In this document: positions 11,242 through 26,200 of the stretch, in pieces | Layout of the letters: the number at the start of each line of letters is the position of its first letter | How positions within the stretch are numbered: the first letter of the stretch is position 1 | Assembly: GCA_006937955.1 (NCBI GenBank) | Contig: SSNP01000145.1 | Span: forward strand, 323,356 to 387,355 | DNA: 64,000 nt | DNA from: Pachypanchax playfairii | Lineage: Eukaryota > Chordata > Actinopteri > Cyprinodontiformes > Aplocheilidae | Direction of reading: 5' to 3' | Made by a program: the position numbers and the translations under genes | Notes under the pieces: generated by a model | Seen by the model: the letters and a program-made list of their open reading frames with translations, nothing else | Databases searched by the model: none | Told to the model about the DNA's origin: nothing

Positions 11242-14200
11242 TGGGTAAGAAATGAGTATGGAGACATGAAATTCTCTCACCTGAGTAGAAAACAAACACG
11301 ACTTACCTCCGCTCTCTATCAGGATGTCAAACAAGTCGTCCATGTGTTGGCTCGTTGCCGTGGAAACCTGAAAACACATCCAAGGCCACAGAGACACTTT
11401 TTAATCACTGCTTACGATTTTTCCTGAACACACAGAGTGAAAAACACACGGTTTGATTTAAAGCCGCTCACCTGTGAAACACTGTTAACGAGCACGCTGC
11501 GGCTCTGTTTGACGGCCTCCTCGTAGCGGGGGGGCTCCCTGGACTTCGGGGGTTGAGAAACCAGGGAGGTGGACTGGAGGATGAAGGTGGGCTGAGGGGA
11601 CACAAACACAGAATGAATGAAGCATCTAGTTAGTGGAACCTGCGTGTTAGGGCCAGGCTGGTACCTTGTTGGGGGGTCCGTTGGAAACCTGGTGGTGGGG
11701 TGAAGTCTGTGGAGAGACTCCGTTCTCCGGGGAACTCTGAAGGAAACACTGGAGATTGATCTCAGTTCTTGTTTGGTTCCCCAAACCAGTAGTGTTGTTG
11801 CACATGGTCAGAGTCTGTGGAGACACAAAGTTCTGCATTAGAACATGAAATGTGAACCAGAACAAGTTGAACCATGACTGACCTGTAGCAGCGGCGTCTG
11901 GCCGGGTTTCATCTCCGTCTTAGTGTTCTGGAGCTGAGGGACTGAAGCCGGAACCACAGCTGGATTTGAGACTGCGGCCTGGAGGACAGGCTGAAAGGAA
12001 ACATGTGTCATGATGCTGAAATCAGTCAGATGATGAGAAACTTGTTGTCATGGACGCACCTGCAGGCTGACGGTGCTGCTGGGCAGCTGGATTGCAGTGG
12101 CGCTGTTAGGCAGTGAGACTGGGACGAGGATCTGGGTTCCAGCCTGGCTGGTAGTGGTCAGCAGGGTCTGGGACTGACCCAGTACCTGGGAGACTCCACC
12201 AGGGTGGCTGATGAAGAACTGCTGCAGGCTGGAGGCTGCAGACTGGGAGTGCTGCTGGATTTGGGGACTTTTCTGAGACTGGGAGCAGATCTGTGGGCTG
12301 GTGGTGACTTGGTTCTTGGCTTGAGGCCGGACCTGTGTGAGCAGCTGGGTTTGGGTCTGGAGCTGTAGTGGTTTTCCAGAAGAAACAGTCACATCTTCTA
12401 ACTTGACCATCGTTGGCAGGGATGCTGCGAGAGCCTGCGAGCTGAGGAGTGAGTTTGGGGCGGCGGCGGTGGACGAACAGTTCGACGGGACGCTTCCCTC
12501 CAGTTTGACCATATTGGAGTTGTGAACAGGAACTTTATTGATGGCAGATACCGGAGTGAGCGTGGGTGACACTGAGGTGGTGGAGTCAATGGTGACGCCC
12601 ACCTGACTTCTCTTCTCCACCTCTAACTGCATCTTCAGCTCCTCCACCAGTTTCTGCTCCTGCTCCAGCTTCCTCATCAGCTCCTCTATCTGCCGCTCCT
12701 TCTCATGAAGCCTCCTGTCCTTCTCCTCGGGGACTTGAAAAGACATCTGAGGGGTGGAGCCACAGTTTCTCTTTTGGATTTCAGATGACGCCTCAGACAT
12801 ACTGACATCCAGCTGGAGGGAAGCTGAATCAGCAGGCGTGGGAGAGACTGGCGGTGTGGAGCGTACGGTCTCTGGCGCCACCTGCTGGACTGGAAGGACT
12901 ATAGCAGGTGCTGTAGTGGGGGTGACCTCCATGGGGACAGTGTTGATAGTTGGAGCAGGTGTGGTGGACGGAGTAGTGATGCTGATGTTGTCCTGGAAAG
13001 GCCTCAGTCTTTCTATCAGATCTGTTTTGGTTCCTGATACCGGGAGGCCACGTAGCTTCAGCTCCAGTTTTAACTCGGCCACCTGAAAGACACGAACACA
13101 AAAACAACCTTTATTCTGAAACACGCTTTCATGTCTTCTGACAGTAAAAACAACATTATCACAGTCCCCATACGCCGTCCGACAGTAAGAACCAAAACAT
13201 GGTGAGTAATCATGATTTTGCCTCCAGGATGTTTTTGTAATCGAGTTATTTGAGTTACTTTATGACACAAAACTAAATACCTTCATCTCCTCGAGGTTAG
13301 CTGGTAAAACTCCTGGTTTGCGGTTTGACACAGAGCTGTTTGGACGAGTTTGAGCCGGCGGCAGAGGGGGAGGTGGTGGTGCAGTGGGCAAAGACACCAC
13401 AATGGAGGCCGGCAGCGCGCTCACGCTGTTGCTCTGATTCTCTGCAACGGGTCTAGAGAGAGACGGAGAGATGACATCACTTTAATCTGAGGAAGTACAC
13501 ACTAACTTTGTGCTGATGATGGAGTTCTTCATATACTTGAGTGGCGCTGGCAGGATAGTCTGGTAGTTGTAGTGCTGCTGCTGCTGACTCAGGATCTGCA
13601 GCTGGAGAAACAGCTGCTGCTGCTGCAGCAGTCGGGCGTACGAGGAGTCCATGGGTTCCTCACTGGTCTCCTGCTTTTGGTCTGGAGGGACGTATTGGTG
13701 GTACTTGAGCTTCTTCACTCTGGGTCGGGGCTCCTTACCCTTCTTGCTGCGACTCCTCTCTGAGGGAGTTTTCTGCTGACTTTGCTGTTGAGGAAAAACA
13801 TTTAAAGGAAATGTCAACAAATATGACCTGCAAACCTGATGAAAAGGCAAATTTCTTGATTATTTAAGAATGTTTAGCGTTTTGAACACGGCATGTGTGC
13901 AATGCATTCTGGGAAGCAAGGGATTTTTACTGGATTTCTGCACCGTTCTCCATTTAACTCGATCTGGCTGTTATTAAACTTTCATTTTGGAATCAAATGA
14001 ATAATAAGAGTAAGTGTGGACGTTGTCACCACTTAGCGGCTCGCTGAGGGTATTTCTGCATCTGTGTTAGAATTTTGTGGACGGGTGAACTTTCATTAAT
14101 AGAGGAAAAAGATTTGTTAAAAGTATCTAAATGTTCAGAGGGGATCTTACTTTCACCAGGGTGGGGCCTGGTTTGGGGGGAGCAGCTGGCGGAGCCACTA

Positions 14201-17200
14201 CAACAGCAGGACAGTTTGGAGGCTGCTCATTGGTGGAAACACTTTTGGTACAGTCTGTTGTTGGTATGAGCTGAAGAAGCAAATAGATTAAAATAAACTT
14301 TAAAACAAATGCAGGAAATGTTGTAAACAGTTGAGTAATATGACATCACATGTAAATACAGTCTCCCTCCATCTGACCTGCAGCATGGTTGCAGGTGGCT
14401 GCAGCGGCATCAGCGTCGCGCCTGGTGAAGGTGTTTCTGGCAGTCTGCTCTCGCCTGGTGAGGAGGCGGAGGTCTGAGACTCCTGACTGGCTGGTTGCTC
14501 TGGAGACAGAGCCTCACAGCTGTCTTCATCCAGAACCTTGGTATAATTCACCTGGCCCACTACAGACAAGCATCAGGTGAGCTCAGGTAAAGACTGAATC
14601 ACAGGGAACATGAAGTCCAGTCATCATCATCACACTCTCACCGATGATGGCCTGTTTAACGCTGGAATCCACAGGTAAGATGTTTTTCTCCACCAGCTCC
14701 ATCGGACCGGGTCTCTGGGCGATCTTCTCGTTCAGGTTGTCAGCCAGCCGGGCCCTCTTCAGTCTCATCTGTGTGGCCTGCAGGGAGGGTTCTGCTCCGG
14801 TCTCTGGGGATTAAGAACAATCTGATGGGACACCTTGTTTACATTTGTAGTATCATCATGTGTTGTTTGAACAATGCTTCATCATTTGAAGGGGGTGTAA
14901 CTTCTTCTCAGACAAACACTGTGTTCTAACGTGTTAAAGGTCGACAGGAAACTCAGAACAAGAACAAAAGAGGAGGATTATCAGCACCTTGCAGGATGTG
15001 CATCCTGACCAGCTCCGCTCTCTCTGGACGGCTGCGGATCTTGTGCTTCAGGAAATTCTCAGTCTAAACAGAAACAAATTAATTAGGAAAATCTTTCTAT
15101 ATTTTCCCCCAAGAAACTGGTTCTTGCAGGGCCTTAAAAAGTCTTAGAACCACGAAGTTCAAGTTCAAGTCTTCGTTTTTAATTTGTTTGTTCCAGACAA
15201 GTGTTGACTATAACTCAGTAATCGGACGTTGTCTGCCTTTATAAGGGGCTCTGATAGCTACCTGCGTTGTTACGCTGTGAACAAACTAAAAATCTCATGA
15301 TAACTACAGGTTATAAATTCTCAGTTCGTGGCATTTGTAGCATGTGAAAACCCTTGAAACTGAGATTGGTGCTAAAGGGGAGGAGCTAAGATGTATGTAG
15401 GATCTACTTAGACAGATTTCAATGTGTTGAGAGGGTTACTCGATTTAAGAAGGTAACTGTTCTGGTTATCTGTTTTAATACATAATTAATATAAATGTGA
15501 TCATTGATGAGTAAGTTAATGAAAATAAAAGGTTTTGCAACTTTAGGATTATTTGACTTTCTATTAACGCTTCGTATTGGTCTTAAATTTCATTCTGAAC
15601 CATACAAGGATCAAATTAAAATTTGAAACTGTCTACTGAACGTTTTGTTTTTGCAACATTCCTGTTGAAGTTTATCCAGGTGTGTATTTTCTCTTCTGTT
15701 TCTTACCCGAGCTCTTTCCAAGCTACGAATCTGCCCGTGGAAAGCTGCTGGACTCTTCAGAGCTGCAACACACACAGTTTTTTCATTAAAACACGAGTAA
15801 AGCTCCAACGTGCAGCGATGTCTCTCAAACTAACAGCACGACAAATGTTTATAAAGTCAGTTATCAGTATGAAGCACTCTGCTATCGTCTGTGTTCAGTG
15901 GGCGACAGACAAACAGCCGTGTTATTACTCACGTGGCATGATGCCCTGATCCACCAGCTGCTCCCGGGTTCGCCTCTGCTGAAGCCTCAACTGCAGCACT
16001 GAAAACAAGGTGAATAAAAAACCAGGAGAGTTAAAGGAGAAACGTGAGCATGAAAGCAGGAGGTGGAGTGTTAGAGAAAACAGAAAGAAAATGTTTATCA
16101 TAATCTGAAAAGTCAGTTTCCTCATTAAAATGCAGCAGAATGACAATAATAATCCAGGTGAGTTGGAAACAGCTCAGCTTCTTCTGTGTAGCTGGAGTTT
16201 TTAACAAAAATGTGTTTATAAAACTTTTTTGTTCAACACTGACAAAATAAAAAATAAAATCCACATTAATTATATTCAGTAGGAAAAAAGTAAAAAAAAA
16301 AAAAAAGGCTGTTTGAGTTGTAAACATCTGTATCAGAGAGAAATTCAACATCTGTGTAACTTCCACATCTCCCCAGGACAAATTCAGCCATCAGTCTGAC
16401 AGCAGCGGCTTCAAAATAAAAGCTATACACCGAAATATCACTATGAGAAAGTCAGAATCCTGCCCATCAAAAATATATCAAAGATGTTATGTAATAACAT
16501 CAGTCAAACAGCTGGACAAAGAGCTCTCACCTTCTCTTGAGCTGAAGCTGCTGCAGCTTCACACGAAGCATTTAAATACAAGAATCAGATGATTCAGTCC
16601 AGACAGTTTAACGCAGCTTCCAAACAAATTGAAGCAAAATGAATCAGATCCATCGTTTTTTTTTTGTTCCTTTTGTAACAGAGTTTACTTTCAGTACCCC
16701 GTCCAGTTTTTGGAGTTGGCTAAAATCTGGCTGTTCCAGCTGGACACCGGTTGTAACTTCAGGGGAACAGAAATGTCTGACTCGGCACAGATAAACAGCA
16801 GCAGCAGCTGTATCCTAATCAAAAGAAGAAAAACAGCTTGTTGCTAAAAAAGTTGAATTTTTTTTAACCAATTCTGTAGAAAAAGTGTTGATTAAAACAC
16901 TTTAAAAACAAACCAACGTGCAAACAGACTCATCATCAAGCCGGAAACAGCTGGTCTGACTAACTTCACAGATTTTCTCTCATCTGTTTGCTGTTGTTCA
17001 GTGTCGTCTCACATTCTGGTGACGCTGCTGATAATAAACTCACTGAAAATCCACTGAACAGATTAAAATAAAATGATCAAACTGTTTCTGAATATGCTGC
17101 AACTTGGTGAAATATTACAGAAATCTCACAGGACACTGACATGTTAACTGTTTACCCGTGTTAGAACTCACTCCGCATGGCGTGAGTCAGATCTGCAGTT

Positions 17201-20200
17201 AACACGTGTGTGTGTGTTTATTCAGACAGAATTCCAGGCAGCAGAAGTGTCCTGAATCCTTCTGGGAAATGATGCTGCTTGGGCTGACAATCATTTTGAC
17301 CTTTGACCTCTGCAGTCCGAGGAGACGTGAACGACATACCAGAGCTGATATGACACACGGTGTTTGATACAAAGATGCACAATCAACAGATCCAGACAGG
17401 AAATAAAAACTCACTCGCATAGAAATGAGTGTTTTTAAACTGGTTTGAAAAGGAAGATAAAGAATGAACAACAACAACTACCGGTATGTTTCTGTTTGCT
17501 GCTTCTTGAAGAGGCCCTTCCATTAAAAACAGTTTTTCTGAGGTTTCTGTTGAATATTTTAGCTCCACAGGTGTTCTTACCTTCATAGTGGGTGAAAACA
17601 GGTCAACAACTTCTCTTTCAGTTTTTATCTCTCAAACTACGCAGATGGTGATAAAACCCGAGTCCGAACGGCCTGTATTTGTTTCATCACAACTCCTTTG
17701 TTCGTTAGTATTCATCAGCTCCTGCAGTTGAAACCACGCCTAGCATGCTGCTGGCTAAAAGCTGTTAGCATAAGACGTAGCAAACAGAAAGACACGACGT
17801 CTGATGTTACCATGTGCAGGGGGCAGGAAACAGTATACTTTGCTCTGATAGGCTAGTTTGTTAGCCAATCCGAATCCAGCAAATTTGAATAATGAAAATG
17901 AACGAGCTGCTGCTCGAGGCCTGACAGAAAGAACCACCTGAATTTTTATCCAGACAGATTGAAAGGTCTGTTAATAAGTTTCCTGATGTTTTTTTAGATA
18001 TAAAATGTTTCATATTACTGGTTAATACTGAAATAACAACAAAGTCCTGAAATTTGTATGAAATGGCCTCTTTAAGGCTGTTTTTTTAAACTGAGGAATG
18101 TGGAGAATTATAAATATGCAACACTTTAAATAAATGGGGTTCAGGACGTTTTACAAAAATCACAGGTTTATCCTCCACAGAGACACAACAGAGGTGTTTT
18201 GGTAAAGGTTGACACTGTTTTACTTCGAAACTCTTCCATCAATGTAAATATTCTTTCCTACAGTTTAGATGACATGAGGTTGAACAACATGTCGACCTGT
18301 GGTGTAACTCGGGACAGATGTGCGAGTCAGACTATAAGTCTGGACCACTTTTTGAAAATTTAAGACTTTATCACTCAAAATAATCTCAGTCCTGAGTGCT
18401 GACAGTTTTCTTCTCACACTGCCTGTCAAAAATGCAGCTAGATCAACACGTGAGGCTGAAACCAACATGGGAGACGGGACCGCAGCCCTGGCGTCGACTC
18501 AGGTGGTGGAAAGTATGAGGTGAGAGTTCTGAGTGGAGAGGAAATGACAAAAGCCGAGATGATGAGTGGGTGCTACTACTACTGTTGACATTCCACAGAA
18601 ACTTTCCACTGTGGAGGTTTAACTCGTCCAACAAACAGCAGCCTCGGAGCACGACAGCAAGGAATGCTACGTTAACTCAGAACACGCTGTAATCTGTCTG
18701 GCAGAGCTCAAATTAAACATGATTAAATCGATCAGCACAGTAATAAATACTCCGGAGAGTGGAACAGAAAGACTTTACTGATCTCTCTTTGCCATCTTGG
18801 CTGATCAGGAAAAGGAAAATTGCTCCTAATGCAGTAAAAGCGTGTCCATCCATCAGTGTCAGAATCCGCTTCGTGTTGCTACTTAAACATTGTGATCATA
18901 ACAAAAAGCTGACGTGGCGTCCAGCTAGTAGGATGAAGATAACCGTGTCTAGACAATTTACAAGGTCAAAGTTGAATGTCCATCAGGACTGAAATTAGTC
19001 TTCGTGCTGGCGAGAGTGTCGATTATGACGAGCTCAAGTCTGAACATGCTGAAAAAAACAAAAACAATGACTGAATTTTTTTTTTTTTTTACTTAGTATA
19101 GGTCTTAATATAGTCTTTAAGACCAACCAGACAAAACATGTCAATAAAAAAAAAACCTGTTGAGTGAAATTTAGAACTTTTTTTAAAACAATATATATAA
19201 GCAGTTCATTTAGACTTTCTGCCTGGAACGAACCATTAAAATATACAAATAATTACTGCAAATGTTGATTTATTTATACATTTTGTTCCACTTGCACCTG
19301 AGAGTAAAACGCTGCCGCAAATTAACCACAAAGTTTCCTGTCCACCACAGTACTTTTCCAAACGGGTGAAAAAACTGCACGTAAAGTCACGATTCTACTG
19401 TCACTGTGATCATAAAAAAATAAAATTAATTACAAATAACATCTTTTTACACAGATCAAAATTAAATTAAATTAAACAACACAAATAACCCTGACATATA
19501 GAATCAGTGAGGAACAGTTTGTGGTTCTGTTCTCTCCATGGCAGGTTTGAGCAGCAGAACATGATTAAGGACTTTCACTGCTGATAAAAAATAATTGTTC
19601 TGTGTCACCTTTTAAGCTTGTGCAGACATAAAAACAGGCCTACGCACACTGAGATAATAAGTCAGATCTACTTTTCGGTGGAATCTGCTGATCTCATGAT
19701 TTACAGTTTCAAACTCAGTTTTTCAAAGTAGTTCACAAAAACACGGTACTGTGCATAAGACAGTAAAATTGACTATTTAAAGCCAATCTAATGCAGTAAT
19801 GTTGGTCATATGAACAAATACCTTCAAATACAGTCAAACCAATATAATTTAGAAAAAACTGTGATATGAAAAAGCAGCCCAGCCCTAGTAACCACATCCA
19901 ACAAGCTCCTTGGTTTGAGATATTCAGTGCGTCCATATGGAACCATGGTAACTACCACATGCAGTAAAGCATCAATTCAACTGATGAAAAGATACTGCAG
20001 TAAACAGTGTGTTTTGCACTAAATTAAACATTTATTTCTCCATCTGACACATTGTGTTATAGAAGTTGTGCAAAGTCACTGACAGTTGCAGCCCAGTGAG
20101 ATAAAGGCTTTAGCGTCTGCGTTATGAGGCATGTTCTTACCATTTTTGCGTTCGTTTAACGGTGGCAGACTCTGTGTGGGCTGCAAGGACAGCTCCTCCA

Positions 20201-23200
20201 TGTCGTGGGTCATTGCCTCACTTTGAGGACTGGGTACCAGCAGGTTAGACATCCCACAATCCCCCCCTGCTGCTAACTGTCCCTGAGATGCCTGGGGCTC
20301 CATGGTGCCTCAGGAGGCGGGGGGTCTGGGCTCTATGTTAGGTCCCTGCTACCTGTGAAGAAACAAGACAAAATGGTCAGAAAGAGAAAAGCTTGAGAGA
20401 AGTTATGTGACTGCTCCTCAACAGGAAGTGCGCCAACACTCAGTGACATTTTCGAACAGTCATAACAATCATCCTGTTGATATGACTACGTCACCCGACT
20501 GGAGAAATGCTCAGAGTGGCATTTCACTTCAGCCATCTGGAAGAGCTCAGTCTTGAGCCCGAGTCGGGTTTACACAGAATAATCCCCTCAGACTGCAGCA
20601 TGAATGTTCCCTCTGTTGAGACAGGCTTCATCAGAAAGACGTCACCGTGGTGGTTTCAAACCAAAGGAAGCAAAACATTTTGGAGAGTAAAACAAACAGT
20701 TCAGTGTCCACCGGTTAGCAGCATGTGTGCCATTTATCGCTCTGCAGCAGTACCCACATCAATCCATCCCAGAATATGTTTCTTCTTTATTCGGTCTCGA
20801 TGAGCTGCTTCAGGACTTAAACCACTTTAGTTCTTTAGACGGCCTCATGGAACAAGACTCACACAGAAAACAAAAAATTCTCCCTCTTCTAATGATGTCA
20901 TTTCAGGGATCAACATCAAAAGACAGGAAATCAACTTCGCCAATTTTAAAATTAAATATCGAATTCACTTTGAATAAAATCCTTTGCCCTTTTATGGACA
21001 ACTCCTTCTGATAGAACCCTCCAAAACACCAAGTGACAGACAGAATTCAAGGCTCTGGTGGTTTCTGTTCCAGGAGGAGGTAACAGATAATCAATCTATC
21101 ATGTTATACTGTTCCTGATGATAAAAATCAAATACCTCACCGGTCCCTGAGGTCTTTCTTAGGATCGTGTAAACAATCAGACTTGTCAGGCTCTTCTCAT
21201 GTGATTCTCTCAGTAGTATCAGGTTGTTTAACAATAACATGGAACTCTGGATTTTGATCATTCTTAAAGGACTTTTTTCCAACAGTCGTTAAACTTATTA
21301 AACCTTTTTTTTGTTTTTATTTAGAAGCGCCAGTTGTAGGAGTTTAATTTCTACTCGCACAAAACATTTCTGACTTTTTACAGCCAATTACTAACCTGTG
21401 TTGATGGAAAAGTCACAGCGCGTTTGGAAATGAAGCTACATGCAAAAAGGAAATGGAATATGAATAGAATAAAATGAGGACAACATATTTAACCCTCTTT
21501 TTAAAGGTGTCAGAACAGAATTCAAAGGCTGATTATGAGTCTTGAATCTAATGAAATATTTAACACCAAAATAAAATGTGTTCAAACATATTGTAATGGA
21601 CACAAGCAACATGGAGAGCGACACTGTTTGTGTTTGAAGATGAATGGGGAATAAATGTTGATGAAGCACCACTTCAAGACACCAGTGTAAACTAGCTCAC
21701 ACACAAAGCTGCAATGAGGTCTGATGATTAATATTCACAGAGAACCTGCAGCAGACGACGCTTAAAGAAAAACAGAACCAATCAGCTGCACACAAGGAGC
21801 TACGGTTTCTTTCAGATATCTGCTGAGTACAGAAAACAGACTCGGTCACATCGAACTGAACACTCAAACCATTTAATAGTTTTGTGTATCATCGCTGATA
21901 GTTGTAAAATTTAAAGCAAAGCTAACTAGTGTAGCTCTAATGTATCTGTGTAGTTTGTAAAATCATGTAATGAGACATCAAATACTTTAACAGTATTTCT
22001 GGCACAATCATGAAACTATTTATACAGAATTTTTACCTTTAAAAACACATTTATTTATGCAGGAACATAGATATGTGAGCTGTAACTAGCACCCCTTTTC
22101 CTCTAGGGTCAGAGCGGTCTGGAACGGGTAGACTCAGACCTGTTCAGGCGCGTTTCCATTACCTTTATCTGGGTCAACCCCTTTTTTTCGGACCACCTCT
22201 GCCTTTGTCCAAAGCGTGCCGAAGCGACCCAACACGCCCACCTTTGGACTGATTGGTCCAGTAAAGTGATGTCAGTCTACCTATGTAGTGGCAGCCACTG
22301 ATTGGTCTGGCAGTGTGCATGTGACATGATGTCACAGAATGGCGCCTGATTGGCATCAAATAAACAGCCGGCAAAAATGGCATGAAAAATCTCCCAAAGC
22401 ACAAAAATACCTTAATGTCCTCCATTAAAGTTTCTCGTTTGTTTACAACACTTGTGGTGATTGCGAATGACATCATGGACCTTTTGCACCACTTGCTAAG
22501 CTGAGCACAGCCACGCCCTCATCTACATCTGCATTCCCGAGATGGTAATAGAAACACAACCATCCCGTTCTGGTGGCTAATTATTCAACTAATCGATGCG
22601 CAGGACAGGACTTTGGTCGACTACGCATTTCTTTGGTTGACTACAGCACTAAAAGTTAGTCATTTTCAAGATGGCGATAATGCTGAGAGACTATGCACCT
22701 TCTGTTAACAAATAACAGAAGCTTTTGAGTATGTGAAGGGAAAAGTTTTAAGTTCAACACTGCTCAGCAAAATGTCACAGTATTTGAAAAATGTTTTGAA
22801 AAAGTGCAAAATGAACTTTTACTAACTAAAATGATGATACAAATGGTGGGGTCAGCAGCATTCTGGGTTTTCCAGCCCTATAAATGTATTATTTACTAAT
22901 AAATATATAGTTATTAGTAATAATATTGAATTTTCATTGTTTATTTTGTCACATATTTAATCCCTTGCTGTATTTATGGTTTTAAGAGGAACCCTTCCAT
23001 CCAGGACCTGGACTCTTCCAGGGACCTTCTCACCCAGGATCTCACCTCTACCCTGCTCTCTGGATGGAGCTAAAAATCACTGTACACCAAAACCTCCCGA
23101 CCCAAGACCAGTTTCTTCCTCCATGTTTACTGAAGAAATATCTTCTTCTCTCATGGAAATAGTGAGATTTTATTTATATAAACACCAATCAGACATTTAT

Positions 23201-26200
23201 GTTGAACGATGCTGCTGAATGTATCTGCTGTCCGTGTCTAATAATGTTTATTTATCTTTATATGTCTGTCTATAAGTACAAGAACTAATTCGAACTGAAT
23301 GTTATGAGACTATTTTAAGCTCAGCCTGTGGTGCATTTGACAGGGGCTCTTATTTTGAAGGGTTTTTTAAAAGGGATGTATGTCTCAGAAAGCAGATGAA
23401 CTCGTTAAATCAAATAGATTATTGTTTAAGTAGTTTGATCATGTGTACACACACTCAGAACCCTGTTATGAAAGTCAAAATGAATTTGACGAGTTAGACT
23501 GTTAAACTAATTTCACAGACCTCAGCAGGATAAAACGTCAGCTGTTACGTAACCAGCAGCTGGTTGATGTGTTTGAGCCATGTTTCCATCACCACGCTGA
23601 CTTTCTTTCAGCATGTTGGTTGTTCAGATGGAGAAAATGTTAAAAACTTTCCATCAACACATGGAATTTAAAATAAAGTCACAAAACAGATTTGAAGGTT
23701 TAAACATCTCCGTCACTCTGTATAGATGGACACATCTATTATTCTTCCATCAAAGTTAATGATTAAAAATGCACCTACACAAATCATAAATCAACACGAT
23801 CAGCTCAGTCACGTTGTCACTTCTTTTATTGGCAACCTGTGTTACCATGGCGATGCAGCTCACCAAAAATCACAAGGTACATCAAAAGGACCAGTCACCA
23901 GATGTGCACGATCGTGGTTATGTGATTTTCTGAGTTATCACAGCAAACCACGCCCCTCGTTAAAACCGTATGTTAAACGCCCTCAAATAATCCTATACAC
24001 TTTTGGACAGATTCATGTGTGAACACAGTTTGACCTGCACATAGACTTTAGTCTGGTCACTAGCCATTTGGTCTGTAACATGCATGTCCTAAATATCTTA
24101 AACTTTATTACAATGGAAACGCCATTTGCCATCAGACCTAATGTAAAAAGCAGAGGAATAATCATCTTTGCCATTAGATTACCACTTTCAATGTCATTTG
24201 CAGCAGCTGTTAGCTCTCACACACGCTTTGTGCTCCGTGTTGATGAGCAAATGCATTGACTGAGTTTTTCCTCACTCATGTACACAGTGGCACGCCCCTT
24301 GAAAGTTTCTGCAGGAACTTTTTTAATTCATTTAATAGTAATACTGTCTACAGGAGATCTTACTATGGTCATGATTAGACTAGTACCTGCTCCATCCCTT
24401 TGCCTCTTGGAAGAGGTAATGTTTTATCCTAGTGGGCAGTGAACAACATTTGTGAGGGACCTTCTAAATATCTTTAAATGTTTACAAAGGTTCTTAAATT
24501 CCCCTCCTAAGTTGCAGGGCTTTCATGTGGCTGAAATTTTTAACATGCTTAGAAAAATTTGCACGACAATTATTCTTCCTAGAAATAGTCACAGATTATC
24601 TTGTAGAACTGGTTCTAAATAAAGCCTTAACCTGAACAAATGGCTGCCAAATGTGCTACGAATTATTTTTGGACCATTTCCTACAGCCTTCTTAAAGGTG
24701 TTAAAGAGGATTTTGCAGCAAATTTAGGTCTTAAATTTATTTTAAAATCAATTTATCAACTTGTAGTGGTCTTATACTAAAGGTTTCCAAAAGAAAAAGT
24801 TATAATATTCATAAATCTTAGACCTGGTGGGGCTTGAAATAAAGTAGCAAATAGATAACGAACCCGATTCGTTATCTATTGGTTACTAGATTGTCAATCA
24901 TACTTCTACAGCTGAGTGTAACAATAAACAGCCCTTTACCATTGATGAGTCCAACATGTTCAAAGAACCAAAGTTGTTGTAGTTCCAGAAAAAACTCCAG
25001 TGTTGCCGGTAGTAAACAAACAATGGGGAATTTCTTCACAAATTTCAAACGGAGGCGTTTCTGGCATTGAGGGAGGGGGCTAAAACGCATGCGCACTATT
25101 CAAAAAAAACAAACAGCCGTTGAGCTTCTCATTTGGGGCAAAATCCTCCACCTTTAATGCAGCCTTATAAGAATCTAGTATGACCTGCCCTTTTCCATGG
25201 ATGCCCCAAGCAAATCCTTTGCCTAAGAGTGCTGGTTGAATTATTATTTACTTCTAAAATTGTAAACAACTGCATGTTTTTGTTACAAGTACATCAAATT
25301 CCCACCTGCACAAATGTTCACAAACTTCAGATGTCATGGGAAACAGGAGGTTCATATGAATGATGTGTTCGTATGGGTCATTGTGACCGAGGCTCATGTT
25401 TCTGAGATTCAAAGTGGGAGAAATGTGAGACAAATGAATAAATGGGACCATTTGTCACAGGTACTAAATCAATAGGATTCCAGTCTCAGCCCAGATTATA
25501 ACTAAACGCCAATTTAAAATTTTTTCTCTTCAAACAGTGGAAGCAGCAGTTACGTTTATCTCATTTTCTTGTAAAATTTATAGGGTTTTGTAGAATTAAA
25601 CATGGCTGAATTTCTCACAAGTTTTACATCATTTTTAAAAAGGTCAACAAAGATATCTGCTGTCAAAAGGAGCTTTTAGGTACAATTTGCAGGATTTAAA
25701 TATAAACAGAAAAGGCATGGAAGCCGACGCTGTAGCAGAGCTGCAGGACAAGAGTAAACGCAGGTTGATGGAGGGAACGAGTCAGTGCAAAAAAGGAGCT
25801 GGTGAAAGAGAAAGGAAGAAATAAACAACTGTCATGGCTGACAAGGCGTTGTGGGATGAATGTGGTACTGTCCTGGTAGAATCAAAGAGCAGATCCAGAT
25901 GGCAGGCGCAGCATGTCTCTCAACTCACTGTTCCCTTAACGGCATGGGGCAATAAGCAGCACGTGTTTCATCAGACAAGCCACATAAATACAACACACCT
26001 CCATGACCAAACTGGGATCACAGAAGCCAAAAATATGAAATTTCCACTGTAAACTGAGATCAGTCAACTGTTTGACATGCAGCAGAATCAAGACAAAATT
26101 GTGTTGATTTTTTTTGGCCCTTGAGTGTGTTTGATATTTTAGGACCAGAGCCACAGGATACGTACCGGTTCACTGCAGTCGCCCACATCTCTGTCAATCA

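Noticed and set aside
10815..11427. Two plus-strand frames of 71 and 126 codons rich in Gly
   Set aside because: They are antisense to the last mrtfb exons and cross the G homopolymer and introns; they have no domain and are shadows.
12337..13086. Plus-strand frames opposite the mrtfb SAP exon
   Set aside because: Antisense shadows of the 341-codon exon, with no independent signals.
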